DNA of 64,000 bases from an uncultured Dysgonomonas sp. (GTDB lineage: Bacteria; Bacteroidota; Bacteroidia; Bacteroidales; Dysgonomonadaceae): positions 124,001 through 188,000 of the forward strand of contig NZ_CAKUOF010000008.1 of assembly GCF_934668725.1 (NCBI RefSeq), read 5' to 3'. The notes under the pieces were generated by a model. That model was given only the letters and a program-made list of their open reading frames with translations. It searched no databases and was not told where the DNA came from. Below, one piece after another: positions 19,419-28,548 of this stretch (the first letter of the stretch is position 1; every line of letters starts with the position of its first letter). The position numbers were made by a program, and so were the translations under genes.

Positions 19419-19785
19419 AATAATAGAACTTTAATTGTTTATATAATTATTCGCTTTTATGACCTCTTATTTATCTATATTATAAAGAAATAGGAATGAT
19501 TGAGAATAGCAAAATAAAAACTATAGAAAAAAGTGTCACTTTTGTAACCTTTGTAACCTTTTCGAGTCTTATCAACTGATTAAAAGCAATTTACAAAACA
19601 CAAAAAAGTAACACTTTTGAGACGAATTTGTCACCTAGTTGTATAGTATGTAGTACATAATTGTCACTTTTATGCAACGAGTGTCACCTAAAATGTTTTA
19701 TGGGCTATCCATATTTTGCTTACTCATCAGCATTTCTAATTAATTTCGTATTTTTGTAGTAGAAGAGAATTATAAAGTATCAAAA
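19419..19785. other. Non-coding region with GTCAC-type repeats between the DinB-like gene and ligA
   Basis: There is no credible gene. The left two-thirds carries several GTCAC(C/T) motifs. These include a palindrome, AAAAGTGTCACTTTT (19529-19543), a tandem pair of TTTGTAACC (19541-19558), AAAAAGTAACACTTTT near 19602-19617, and GTCACC at about 19630, 19662 and 19683. The right end holds the ligA -7 box. The motif cluster resembles one at 47938-48095. It would be consistent with operator sites or the relic of a replication or recombination element. Confidence 0.5.
19749..19756 (+). promoter_or_regulatory. Bacteroidota -7 box of ligA
   Basis: TATTTTTG matches TAnnTTTG exactly, 29 bases before the ligA ATG. 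A -33 element at the ideal distance is not evident. Confidence 0.5.
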
Positions 19786-21783
19786 ATGGAATCTATCGGG
19801 CAGCAAATCGAACAGTTAAGAGAAGAGCTTAACATGCATAATTACAACTATTATGTGTTGTCTAACCCCACTATATCAGACTTTGATTTCGATAAGAAAA
19901 TGCAGGAACTTATCGACCTCGAAACCTCACATCCCGAGTATGCAGACCCGAGTTCGCCCTCGCAGCGTGTAGGTAGCGATATCACCAAAACTTTTAATCA
20001 GGTAGAACATATTTATCCTATGCTTTCGCTCTCGAACACCTATTCGGAAGCCGAAGTTATAGAGTTTTACAATCGGGTAAAAAAAGATTTGAACGACGAT
20101 TTCGAAATTGTTTGCGAACTGAAATATGATGGTGCTTCGATCTCGCTCACTTATACCGATGGCAAGCTGACTCAGGCAGTAACCAGAGGCGACGGTGTTA
20201 AAGGAGACGATATTACAGCCAACGTAAAAACCATACGAAGCATACCTCTGTCTTTAAGGGGAAACGACTACCCTGCCCTTTTTGAAATTCGGGGAGAAAT
20301 ATTGATGCCTTGGAAAGTATTTGAGGAACTCAATAAAGAGAGAGCCGAGCAAGAAGAGAATCTTTTTGCCAACCCCAGAAACGCTACATCGGGAACTCTT
20401 AAATTACAGGATTCAAAAGTAGTTGCAACCCGTAAGCTGGATGCCTATTTATATTATATGTTGGGAGAAAATCTACCTACCAACGGACATTACGAAAATT
20501 TATTGAAAGCCAAGGAATGGGGTTTCAAAACTTCGGACGCAACCATTAAATGCAGTACTTTGGATGAAGTGTTTGCTTTTATAAAGAAGTGGGATGTGGA
20601 ACGGAAAAACTTACCTGTTGCAACGGACGGTATTGTTCTGAAAGTAAACTCTCTATTACAACAAAAAAATCTGGGATACACTGCCAAATCGCCCCGATGG
20701 GCAATTGCATACAAGTTTCAAGCTGAACAAGAGGTTACACGTTTGTTATCGGTATCGTATCAGGTAGGACGCACAGGGGCTATCACTCCCGTTGCCAATC
20801 TGGAACCTGTAAAGTTATCAGGAACAACTGTTAAAAGAGCATCGCTATATAATGCCGATGCTATTGATGCTCTGGATCTGCATATCAATGATATGGTATA
20901 TGTAGAAAAGGGTGGCGAGATCATACCGAAAATAACCCGGGTAGATACTGATGCCAGAGAAGCAGGGAATCTGAAAGTTGAATTTATCAAGGAATGCCCC
21001 GAATGTGGTACTACTTTGATAAGAGATGAAGGCGAAGCTGCTTATTACTGCCCCAACTATATGGGATGTCCTCCACAAATAAAGGGACGCATCGAGCATT
21101 ACCTGACCCGCAAGGCAATGGATATTGCAGGCGGTTCTGAAACGGTTGAACATCTTTTCAATGCCGGATTGATACACAATGTAGCCGACCTGTATACTTT
21201 GCAATGGGAACAGGTGGCAGAACTGGAACGATGGGCCGAAAAGAGTGCAAAAAATCTGATTCAAAGTATTGCCGACTCGGTAAACATTCCCTACGCCAGA
21301 GTGCTTTATGCATTGGGTATACGATTTGTGGGCGAAACGGTAGCCAAGAAGGTAGCCAAAGCTTTTCCTTCGATCGACCTATTGATGCAGGCTACTGTGG
21401 AACAACTTGTTGAAGTGGATGAAATAGGTGAACGTATTGCACAAAGCATAGTCGATTTTTTCAATAAAGAAGAAAATCAAGATATTATTCGTAAATTACG
21501 CCAGTTTGGAATACAATTCGAAACTTGCGGAAGTATTACAGACCAACAGACCAACAAGCTGGAAGGCTTGACTATTGTTATCAGCGGAACGTTTGAAAAG
21601 CATTCGAGAGATGAATACAAAGTTTTGATAGATCTCAATGGTGGAAAGAACAGCGGCTCTATATCGGCAAAAACAAATTATGTATTAGCCGGTGCAAACA
21701 TGGGACCTGCAAAATTAGAAAAAGCACAAAAGCTGGGAGTTAAAATCCTGAATGAGGATGAGTTTCTAAAAATGATAGAATAA
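19786..21783 (+). CDS. ligA: NAD-dependent DNA ligase LigA
   Basis: A 665-residue NAD-dependent ligase of normal length. Domains in order: Ia (YYVLSNPTISDFDFDKKMQE), the adenylation domain with catalytic K113 in ELKYDGASISL and TRGDGVKGDD, the OB fold (YQVGRTGAITPVANLEPV), the Cys4 zinc finger (CPECGTTLI...YYCPNYMGCP), helix-hairpin-helix repeats (VDEIGERIAQSI) and a C-terminal BRCT domain (LTIVISGTFEKHSRDEYKVL). It seals nicks in replication and repair. It is followed on the same strand by a DUF6913-like gene and dapA, a linkage I recall from other Bacteroidales. One copy of the dispersed hairpin repeat begins inside the stop codon. Confidence 0.97.
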   Translation: MESIGQQIEQLREELNMHNYNYYVLSNPTISDFDFDKKMQELIDLETSHPEYADPSSPSQRVGSDITKTFNQVEHIYPMLSLSNTYSEAEVIEFYNRVKKDLNDDFEIVCELKYDGASISLTYTDGKLTQAVTRGDGVKGDDITANVKTIRSIPLSLRGNDYPALFEIRGEILMPWKVFEELNKERAEQEENLFANPRNATSGTLKLQDSKVVATRKLDAYLYYMLGENLPTNGHYENLLKAKEWGFKTSDATIKCSTLDEVFAFIKKWDVERKNLPVATDGIVLKVNSLLQQKNLGYTAKSPRWAIAYKFQAEQEVTRLLSVSYQVGRTGAITPVANLEPVKLSGTTVKRASLYNADAIDALDLHINDMVYVEKGGEIIPKITRVDTDAREAGNLKVEFIKECPECGTTLIRDEGEAAYYCPNYMGCPPQIKGRIEHYLTRKAMDIAGGSETVEHLFNAGLIHNVADLYTLQWEQVAELERWAEKSAKNLIQSIADSVNIPYARVLYALGIRFVGETVAKKVAKAFPSIDLLMQATVEQLVEVDEIGERIAQSIVDFFNKEENQDIIRKLRQFGIQFETCGSITDQQTNKLEGLTIVISGTFEKHSRDEYKVLIDLNGGKNSGSISAKTNYVLAGANMGPAKLEKAQKLGVKILNEDEFLKMIE

Positions 21784-21835
21784 GGTCTCAGACCTTTTAC
21801 TACTTTGGAAGGTATAACCGCGATAGCCGGTTATG
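21782..21835 (+). repeat. Dispersed hairpin-plus-tail repeat, copy 1
   Basis: Starts AAGGTCTCAGACCTTTT and continues with ACTACTTTGGAAGGTATAAC and a GCGATAGCCGGTTAT-like end. It has the same two-block structure as the copies at 52943 and 54777. The 5' half folds into a small stem (AAGGTC/GACCTT) followed by T residues and overlaps the ligA stop codon. Confidence 0.65.
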
Positions 21836-21870
21836 ATTCTAAAGTTTATCATTAAACACTTAATTTATAT

Positions 21871-22392
21871 ATGCTGGATTATTTTTTACAAAGAAGTATA
21901 AAATCAGAATTAAACAATAACAATCGGAAACATACCTTCCTCAACTTTGAAGGAATTAAGAATGTGCTTGTCTTATTCGATATACAAGACTGGGATACTG
22001 TAGCTCCCATTATCGAAGACCTTGTACAACATGGAAAGTATGTGATGCCTTGGACAATAAAGCCCAAGCAGATGCAAGGCCAAATACTTCCTGCTAACCT
22101 TCCTCCAAATGTAAAAGTTATCGATACTCACAAAGATCTTGATTGGAAACGTTTGATTCGTCCTGCCATACTTACTGAGTTTGATAATCTTACATATGAT
22201 ACTTTTCTCGATCTATCGCTAGAGCCGAACGATTACAGCAAATTACTACTCGTTCGTAATAAAAGTAATTTTTGCTTAGGCTTTACTAAGAGAGAAGAAA
22301 AATTATATGATTTTACAATACTCAAAGAAGATAATCAAAGCTTATTTGAAGCTTATGAACAACTCAAGATTTATCTGGCTCATATAAAATAG
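21871..22392 (+). CDS. DUF6913-like conserved Bacteroidota protein
   Basis: A 173-residue soluble protein without signal peptide or membrane helix. It matches in length and context (between ligA and dapA) the conserved Bacteroidales family annotated as DUF6913. Visible patterns are VLVLFDIQDWDTVAPIIEDL near residue 32, WTIKPKQMQGQILP, and the C-terminal LEPNDYSKLLLVRNKSNFCL. The overall alpha/beta alternation is consistent with a small Rossmann-like domain. No catalytic motif is recognised and no function can be assigned. Its conserved position suggests a housekeeping role. Confidence 0.7.
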   Translation: MLDYFLQRSIKSELNNNNRKHTFLNFEGIKNVLVLFDIQDWDTVAPIIEDLVQHGKYVMPWTIKPKQMQGQILPANLPPNVKVIDTHKDLDWKRLIRPAILTEFDNLTYDTFLDLSLEPNDYSKLLLVRNKSNFCLGFTKREEKLYDFTILKEDNQSLFEAYEQLKIYLAHIK

Positions 22393-22539
22393 GCTTTTTA
22401 AAGTTTTTCGGGACAAGCCGGACACTATTATCAAAGCAATAAAAAGAGATATTTAGTATTTTACAGTAGTTAAAATTGTTTATCTTTACAGCAAACTTTA
22501 AGAAAGAAGATCAGCAAGATAAAAGATTGAATTGAACTT

Positions 22540-23433
22540 ATGTCAAGAATTAATCTAAGAGGTGTAGGAGTTGCGTTTATCACTCCTTTCAAAGAAGACG
22601 AGAGTGTCGATTATGAAGCTCTTATCAGACTTGTTGACTATCAGATACAAAATAATACAGATTATCTTGTCGTTCTGGGAACAACCGCCGAAACCGCTAC
22701 CCTCACCGAAGGGGAGAAAACAAAAATTGTAGAAACTGTTATCAACAGGGTAAATGGACGAATACCGATTGTTTTAGGGGTCGGAGGAAATAATACCCGT
22801 GCAGTTGTAGATCAGTTAAAAAATGGTAATTTCGAGGGAATAGATGCTATTCTTTCCGTAGTTCCCTATTACAATAAACCTTCACAAGAAGGTATATACC
22901 AACACTATAAGGCTATTGCAGAAGCTTCTAAACTTCCGGTTATCCTCTATAATGTTCCGGGTCGTACAGCCGTGAATATGACTGCCGAAACTACTTTACG
23001 TTTAGCCAATGAGTTCAGCAACATAGTAGCCATCAAAGAGGCTTCGGGTGACATGGCTCAAATGGATGATATTATTAAACGTAAGCCCGATAATTTTGAT
23101 GTTATTTCAGGTGACGATGGTATTACATTTCCGCTTATCACATTAGGTGCAATTGGCGTTATATCGGTTATAGGCAATGCTTTCCCTAAGGAGTTCAGCC
23201 GCATGACACGCCTTGCTCTTGAAGGTGATTATCAAAGTGCGCTGACTATTCATCACAGCTTCAGCGAACTGTTTAAACTCTTGTTTGTAGACGGTAATCC
23301 GGCAGGGGTAAAATCGATGCTGCATATGATGGGATATATCGAGAATAAACTTCGTTTGCCATTAGTTCCGACTCGTATTACTACTTTCGAGCAAATACGA
23401 TTAGTACTAAATGAGCTGAATATTAAATGCTGA
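22540..23433 (+). CDS. dapA: 4-hydroxy-tetrahydrodipicolinate synthase
   Basis: A 297-residue TIM-barrel enzyme condensing pyruvate and aspartate semialdehyde, the first step of the diaminopimelate/lysine branch. Schiff-base K166 lies in IVAIKEASGDM. The GTTAETATL phosphate-type loop, YNVPGRTAVNM (catalytic Tyr) and GDDGITFPLI are all present. Length and motifs are complete. It lies 147 bases after the DUF6913-like gene; TATCTTTA about 60 bases upstream is a possible -7 element, so it may have its own promoter. Confidence 0.96.
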   Translation: MSRINLRGVGVAFITPFKEDESVDYEALIRLVDYQIQNNTDYLVVLGTTAETATLTEGEKTKIVETVINRVNGRIPIVLGVGGNNTRAVVDQLKNGNFEGIDAILSVVPYYNKPSQEGIYQHYKAIAEASKLPVILYNVPGRTAVNMTAETTLRLANEFSNIVAIKEASGDMAQMDDIIKRKPDNFDVISGDDGITFPLITLGAIGVISVIGNAFPKEFSRMTRLALEGDYQSALTIHHSFSELFKLLFVDGNPAGVKSMLHMMGYIENKLRLPLVPTRITTFEQIRLVLNELNIKC

Positions 23434-23480
23434 AACTTTAAGATTCAACATTCTTTATACTAGAGACATTACAAACAAGT

Positions 23481-24065
23481 ATGATAGAAAAACTAACACA
23501 GAAAAAAGGTTTCAATTTTCGTAAATTCCAGTTATACAATAATAAGATCATCATTGAAGAACGCTCTGCATCTAAAATCACAAAATATGATATTGAATTA
23601 GATGAAATTGGTTATAGAATTTACCACGAGAAAGATAACACTACCATTGGACAAATTGTCACTTGGATATTCGTTTGTATTCCTTTTATTTTAATTATTA
23701 TTTATTTTTTAGAGGATGATAAAAAAGGTGGCTTAGGAATAATTGCATTTAATACCGTTATATGGTGGGGATTTGCTCTTTTCAGTTTTCTTAAGCAAAA
23801 TAAAGATGATCTGATTTTGACTGGAGGTCAAAGTTCAATCTCTTTTTATAGAAATAAGCCCAATGAACAGAATGTCTTAGACTTTATCAAAATACTAATT
23901 GAGGTATCTAAAAAATACATTAGAGACAAGCACCTCATATTTAAAGAATATGAAACTGAAGAAGAAATAATAAATCGTTTAAAGTGGATGCTTGCAATAG
24001 AAGTAATTACGAATAAGGAATATGACATTATAAGAGAAGAACTTAAAAAGAGATCTTTGTTTTAA
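23481..24065 (+). CDS. Membrane protein with C-terminal SHOCT-like domain
   Basis: A 194-residue protein. The N-terminal ~55 residues look like a small PH-like beta domain (KFQLYNNKIIIEERSASKIT). Two membrane helices follow (IVTWIFVCIPFILIIIYFLE at about 57-76; GIIAFNTVIWWGFALFSFL at about 86-104). A second beta segment comes next, and a C-terminal SHOCT-like element (EIINRLKWMLAIEVITNKEY). SHOCT modules are short helical oligomerisation elements with no enzymatic role. The function is unknown. It starts 47 bases after dapA and may be co-transcribed. The bidirectional hairpin at 24085 ends the unit. Confidence 0.65.
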   Translation: MIEKLTQKKGFNFRKFQLYNNKIIIEERSASKITKYDIELDEIGYRIYHEKDNTTIGQIVTWIFVCIPFILIIIYFLEDDKKGGLGIIAFNTVIWWGFALFSFLKQNKDDLILTGGQSSISFYRNKPNEQNVLDFIKILIEVSKKYIRDKHLIFKEYETEEEIINRLKWMLAIEVITNKEYDIIREELKKRSLF

Positions 24066-24084
24066 ATTCTACAAGACATTATAT

Positions 24085-24116
24085 AAAAGGGTTTGCAAAA
24101 TTTTGCAGACCCTTTT
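24085..24116. terminator. Bidirectional terminator between convergent genes
   Basis: AAAAGGGTTTGCAAAA (24085-24100) pairs with TTTTGCAGACCCTTTT (24101-24116) through one G-T pair. A-rich and T-rich flanks would serve both strands. It lies between the SHOCT-like gene (plus) and the DPP III gene (minus). Confidence 0.8.
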
Positions 24117-24133
24117 CTATTGTGCTAATATGG

Positions 24134-26191
24134 TTAATTATAAGTTGGCAATGAAGAGAAGTCTTTTGAATATCTCAACATTTGATCTACATAACCTTCG
24201 TTATATGAGATCTTTACATCCGTAATCTTTCCGTCCTTATCTGTTACTGCTTCAAAGACAGGATTCACAAAGCCTTTGTAGGGCTTTAAGTTAAGGGCTT
24301 TGTATCTTGCCAAAACTTCTGCCAATAGTTTCTGATCTACTTGTACAGCATAATTCTCAACCAGACTTTTAGCTCCGTTGAAATCTCCTTCCGATTTCAC
24401 TCGTTGTATCTCAGCTAATAGCTGTCCGAATAAGTTGCGAAGTTTAGCATAGTCATTAACAACAACGAAAGTCTTTCCGTCACGTTCTTTAAATTCAACT
24501 ACATTATCTGCTTTGCCTTTTTCATAGACCCATCTGGCAATCAATTGACGATTACGCATGTGTGCTTCTTCGATAGTTTTACCCGGTTCGATACGTGTCA
24601 ATTGGGTCATCAAACCATTCATCATAAAACGATAGTATTCTGCTTTATAAGCGTCAGCACTCGGGATGATTCCCAGCTCTACTAATTTGGGGTCGGCAAT
24701 ATAATATAACCCGAATAGATCGGCACGAGCTTCCTCAATAGTAGAACCATAAGCTTTCAGAGCATCGGGGTCAACCCCGGGCATCAACTGACCTGATCCA
24801 TGACCTAGTATCTCATGCAAATCAGTATGCAACACGTCGGTGATAAAGCCGTATTTGTGGAGTAATTCCAATTCTACAGGTGACCATACAAACTCATCAC
24901 TGAATCCGCTATGCTCGGCTGCCTTATCGTATGCTTCCATTATATTTTCGATAGTTACCGATTTCGACCCGTAATCTTTACGTATCCAGTTCGAGTTTGG
25001 TAAATTGATTCCAATAGGAGTAGATGGATAACAATCGCCTCCTAATTGAGCTACAGTTATTACTTTAGCAGTTACACCTTTTACTTCTTCTTTTCTGAAA
25101 CGAGGGTCAACAGGTGAGTGATCTTCAAACCACTGTGCATTGGTACTGATTATTTCGGTACGCTTTGTTGCTTCGGTATTCTTGAAGTTTACTGTTGCTT
25201 CCCAGCTGGCTTTCATGCCCAGAGGATCACCGTAGCTTTCGGTAAAGCCATTCACAAAATCTACCCGAGATAAAGAATCTTGTACCCAAGCTATAGCATA
25301 TTGGTCGAATGTTTTCAGGTCTCCGGTTGTATAGAAAGAAATCAATTTATCAATTGCTTTCTTCTGACCGTCATTCTCGGCAACACCTTTCGCTTTCTCA
25401 AGCCATCCTACGATACGCTCTATTGCCGGAGAGTATAAGCCTCCTACTTTCCATACTTTCTCTACCAGCTTGCCGTCTTCTTTTACCAAGCGGCTATTCA
25501 TACCATACATGATAGGAGTAGAATCATTCGGATTCTTCATTTTAGCATAGAAAGCTTCTACTTCGGCTTGTGTTACTCCTTCGCCGTAATAGTTATTAGC
25601 AGATGTTTTGATTAAATCTACTCCATCTGCCTGATTCACTTTCTTAGGCATTACATTAGGGTCGAACATTACAGGCTCAATCATTACCAGGAAATCATCT
25701 ACGCTTTGGTTTTCCATTGCGGGAACTTTATCAGCAGGTAACTTCTTTACTTCGGCTTCAAAAAATTCTTTCGAAAATCCGGGTAAGAATTTCTCCTCCC
25801 CGTAATGGTGGTGTATTCCATTCGAGAACCATACTCGTTTCAAGTAAACTTCAAACTCTTGATAGTTCTTATCTGTTTTATCTCCTTTATAATTCTCATA
25901 GATTGCTTCCAGAGTACGGCGTATTGCCAGATTATACTTCCCATTCTGATCGTATAATATATCACGCCCTTCGGCTGCTGCCTGAGATAGATAATAGATC
26001 AACTCTTTTTGTTCTAAGCTTAGTGATTCGAATTCGGGTACTTTATAACGCAATATTTGCAGGTCTGCAAAAGCGTCTACCTCATACATAAAGTCGTCAT
26101 TTTGAGAAGCTGTATCCTGAGGTTTATTACCTCCACAACTTCCAAAGACGATCGACAGTCCTGTCATTGCCATCGCGATAGTCTTCTTCAT
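24134..26191 (-). CDS. Dipeptidyl peptidase III (M49) lipoprotein
   Basis: A 685-residue M49 metallopeptidase, close to the usual Bacteroides length. The zinc signature is H459-E460-I-L-G-H464 (DLHEILGHGSGQLMPG) with the downstream E486-E487-ARAD motif supplying the third ligand. DPP III removes dipeptides from the N terminus of short peptides. The N terminus, MKKTIAMAMTGLSIVFGSCG, has a lipobox cysteine, so this copy is predicted to be a periplasmic or surface lipoprotein. It is a monocistronic unit; the USP operon terminator lies in the 122-base gap upstream. Confidence 0.93.
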   Translation of the reverse strand: MKKTIAMAMTGLSIVFGSCGGNKPQDTASQNDDFMYEVDAFADLQILRYKVPEFESLSLEQKELIYYLSQAAAEGRDILYDQNGKYNLAIRRTLEAIYENYKGDKTDKNYQEFEVYLKRVWFSNGIHHHYGEEKFLPGFSKEFFEAEVKKLPADKVPAMENQSVDDFLVMIEPVMFDPNVMPKKVNQADGVDLIKTSANNYYGEGVTQAEVEAFYAKMKNPNDSTPIMYGMNSRLVKEDGKLVEKVWKVGGLYSPAIERIVGWLEKAKGVAENDGQKKAIDKLISFYTTGDLKTFDQYAIAWVQDSLSRVDFVNGFTESYGDPLGMKASWEATVNFKNTEATKRTEIISTNAQWFEDHSPVDPRFRKEEVKGVTAKVITVAQLGGDCYPSTPIGINLPNSNWIRKDYGSKSVTIENIMEAYDKAAEHSGFSDEFVWSPVELELLHKYGFITDVLHTDLHEILGHGSGQLMPGVDPDALKAYGSTIEEARADLFGLYYIADPKLVELGIIPSADAYKAEYYRFMMNGLMTQLTRIEPGKTIEEAHMRNRQLIARWVYEKGKADNVVEFKERDGKTFVVVNDYAKLRNLFGQLLAEIQRVKSEGDFNGAKSLVENYAVQVDQKLLAEVLARYKALNLKPYKGFVNPVFEAVTDKDGKITDVKISYNEGYVDQMLRYSKDFSSLPTYN

Positions 26192-26242
26192 TAGTTTAAT
26201 TAATCTTATATATTGTCCTTGAGTATCTCCTTATTACAACAA

Positions 26243-26283
26243 ATATAGAATCTGCCCTATATTAAACCGGGCGGATTCTATAT
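26243..26283 (-). terminator. Terminator of the Bat/USP gene block
   Basis: ATATAGAATCTGCCC (26243-26257) pairs with GGGCGGATTCTATAT (26269-26283) through one wobble, with an 11-base loop. It lies 31 bases downstream of the USP stop codon on the minus strand. Confidence 0.85.
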
Positions 26284-26313
26284 TCGATATTAGTTGCAAA
26301 TACAGATAAACTG

Positions 26314-27432
26314 TTATCCTCGTAAAACGAATAACGGAATATCGGATTGAAATAACATTTTACGTGATACGCTTGGACGGAACATACGTGTAAATATATT
26401 CCTCTTAGCGGTCGTTAAAGCTATTATATTAATATTGGCCGCTTCAACGAATTGTTCTAAACTGGCTAAACTATCAGTACTTGATATCAATTTATAATCA
26501 ATCTTGATATTATTGTATTGCTTTTCGAAATACGATTGTATTCCTTCCAGTTTGATAAGAGTCCATTTATCCGTTTTTTTATCTTCAATGTGGGTTAAAT
26601 ATATTTTAACCTGCTCATGATTGAAGAACTCCATCATTGCTGCGAAAGACACCAAATCTCGCTGACTAAAGTTAGTGAGAAAAGAAATATTTTTCACTTG
26701 GTGGAAATCGGTAAAAGATGTTCTCTCTGGAATTGCCAATAGTGGTATTCCGGTCATCTCAATAACTTCTGCTGTAACACTACCGATAAGATCAGCACTT
26801 TTCTGATCTTTTCCTCGTGTGCCCATCACTATCAATGCAGGCTTATAATCCTTAGCATAGGCTACAATTTCCTCTTCGGGTAATCCTTCTTTCAATACAT
26901 AAGAATAATTAATCGGGGGAAATTCGCCGCTTGCTATTTTTTCATCAATAGTATTACATAGTTTTTGGATATCCTTATTTACCCTTTCCAGTATATTCTG
27001 AAAATCTGCCTCCTCTTTTCCCTGATAGGCAAATGCTTCTGCCATAGGCAAAGCTGTAGGGTAGTAGGGGTTAAAATATACGTGGATAATTTTAACTTTA
27101 GCCTTTATTTCTTTGGCTAGGTTAAAAGCTATACGACAAGCCTTTAATGAATAATCGGAAAAATCAACCGGAACCAGAATGCGTTTTCGTCCATCGTCAG
27201 TTCTGTAAGTTTCAGGTTCGCTGTAGCTAAATAAGTTACGACTTTCCACCACATTCAAAGCCTTAGGTAAATCCGATTCTTTGATTCTAAGACGTACCCC
27301 TGCGAAAGAACTGGAATTTTGATCTCCCACATCTTCCATCAATACAGAGATATTTTCACTCTCCAATACTGATTTTAAAATCTGAGCCTTTTCATTTGTA
27401 TGAATGGCAAGTGTTACTAATTTATCGGCCAT
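26314..27432 (-). CDS. DUF2007-UspA-UspA fusion (universal stress protein)
   Basis: About 372 residues from the ATG at 27432. This start avoids overlap with the preceding gene; a start at 27459 would add nine residues inside it. The first ~65 residues form a DUF2007-like module (VTLAIHTNEKAQILKSVLES; FAGVRLRIKESDLPKALNVV). A complete Usp domain follows (about 80-225), starting RKRILVPVDFSDYSLKACRI and ending with the ATP-loop motif VMGTRGKDQKSADLIGSVT. A second, degenerate Usp domain (about 235-372; ISFLTNFSQRDLVSF) lacks the G-x2-G-x9-G loop. Usp proteins bind ATP or sense stress. The gene ends the minus-strand block below the Bat operon. Confidence 0.85.
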   Translation of the reverse strand: MADKLVTLAIHTNEKAQILKSVLESENISVLMEDVGDQNSSSFAGVRLRIKESDLPKALNVVESRNLFSYSEPETYRTDDGRKRILVPVDFSDYSLKACRIAFNLAKEIKAKVKIIHVYFNPYYPTALPMAEAFAYQGKEEADFQNILERVNKDIQKLCNTIDEKIASGEFPPINYSYVLKEGLPEEEIVAYAKDYKPALIVMGTRGKDQKSADLIGSVTAEVIEMTGIPLLAIPERTSFTDFHQVKNISFLTNFSQRDLVSFAAMMEFFNHEQVKIYLTHIEDKKTDKWTLIKLEGIQSYFEKQYNNIKIDYKLISSTDSLASLEQFVEAANINIIALTTAKRNIFTRMFRPSVSRKMLFQSDIPLFVLRG

Positions 27433-27439
27433 AATGTAT

Positions 27440-27694
27440 TTACTTTTTGTCTTTATCAATCATCTCTAAAGCCATATCCAGTATAGAGGTATCTTCGAGC
27501 AAAACAATCCCTCCATTGGGACCTGCTTCGATGTGTACCCCACAACTTTCACCTTCTTTATAACTGTGTCCCCCGAAATAATTCCATACGGTTTCTACAG
27601 TCAGGTTCAACTCTTTTGCCATCTTATGAATACTTCCATCGGGCAAACTGTCTTTAATCTTACGAAGCTCATTGTATGCAATAGTTTTTGTCAT
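27440..27694 (-). CDS. Small DNA-binding-like (HTH) protein
   Basis: About 84 residues from the ATG at 27694; an upstream in-frame start at 27745 would add a hydrophobic stretch that looks non-coding. The N-terminal half reads as a helix-turn-helix (NELRKIKDSLPDGSIHKMAK, then ELNLTVETVWNYFGG), and the family is annotated as DNA-binding in Bacteroidota. The C-terminal part (GPNGGIVLLEDTSILDMALE) is short and acidic. The gene is 7 bases upstream of the USP start and 57 bases below PAP2. It may regulate the stress-protein gene, but that is inference. Confidence 0.7.
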   Translation of the reverse strand: MTKTIAYNELRKIKDSLPDGSIHKMAKELNLTVETVWNYFGGHSYKEGESCGVHIEAGPNGGIVLLEDTSILDMALEMIDKDKK

Positions 27695-27750
27695 GATGAA
27701 ATATGTTAAGGTTAAGACTAAGATTGTTGCTTTAAAATTAAGCAATCATT

Positions 27751-28479
27751 TTAGAAAAACCAACGAAACCCATACATAAAATTCATAAAGCTTATAATAA
27801 AAAGTGTTACAACTATCACTCCAATGGTTACAGAGATAATATTAGCATGAAGAGAAGAGTAAGCCGGTACTTTTATTTGCTCCGTAGTTTCCTTTAATAA
27901 GCGGACACGTCCGTACTGAAAGAGCAGATATACAAGAAATCCAACTACAGATCCTAAAAACATTCCGCCTACTATATCGGAAATAAAATGAACTCCTAAA
28001 TATATACGTGAATAACATGTTATTGTTGCCCAAGTAAATATAACGACTGTAAACCGTCGATACTTAAACATAAGGGATAAGAAAGTTGCTATACCGAAAC
28101 CATTGGCCGCATGGGCGGATATGAAACCAAAACGTCCGCCTCTATAATTATTTACAATAGTTACATAATCTCTAAAATCGGGATGATGGCTGGGTCGTAG
28201 CCTTTCAAATATTGGTTTTATAACCCCTGCCGATAACTGATCGCACAATGTACCTAATAAAACCATACAAAAGAGTAACAGTACTGCCTGTTGCCATTTC
28301 GTCTTATAGAAAAAAACACCTAATCCAACTAATACGAGAGGAATCCAAGTGGCCTTGCCACTATACATCCACATAAAACTATCCCAAAAGACATTATGGA
28401 ATTCATTTAACCAAAGAAAAGCTCCTCTTTCATAGGGAAGAATCTGTTCAACCAGATTTTCAGGGTTAGTTTCTATCAT
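27751..28479 (-). CDS. PAP2-family membrane phosphatase
   Basis: A 242-residue integral membrane protein with about five or six helices. The three acid-phosphatase motifs are visible: K-x6-RP in KPIFERLRPSHHP, the SGH-equivalent GFISAHAANGFG (SAHA replaces PSGH), and SRIYLGVHFISDIVGG with the catalytic His. PAP2 enzymes dephosphorylate undecaprenyl pyrophosphate, lipid A or phosphatidate at the periplasmic face. Which lipid this one uses cannot be decided. It is 69 bases downstream of batE and likely shares the Bat transcript. Confidence 0.9.
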   Translation of the reverse strand: MIETNPENLVEQILPYERGAFLWLNEFHNVFWDSFMWMYSGKATWIPLVLVGLGVFFYKTKWQQAVLLLFCMVLLGTLCDQLSAGVIKPIFERLRPSHHPDFRDYVTIVNNYRGGRFGFISAHAANGFGIATFLSLMFKYRRFTVVIFTWATITCYSRIYLGVHFISDIVGGMFLGSVVGFLVYLLFQYGRVRLLKETTEQIKVPAYSSLHANIISVTIGVIVVTLFIISFMNFMYGFRWFF

Positions 28480-28548
28480 ATTTAATTTACTGTTTACACA
28501 CTACAAGAACTATTTACTAAGGGCTTGCAATTTATATTTAGTTACCGA

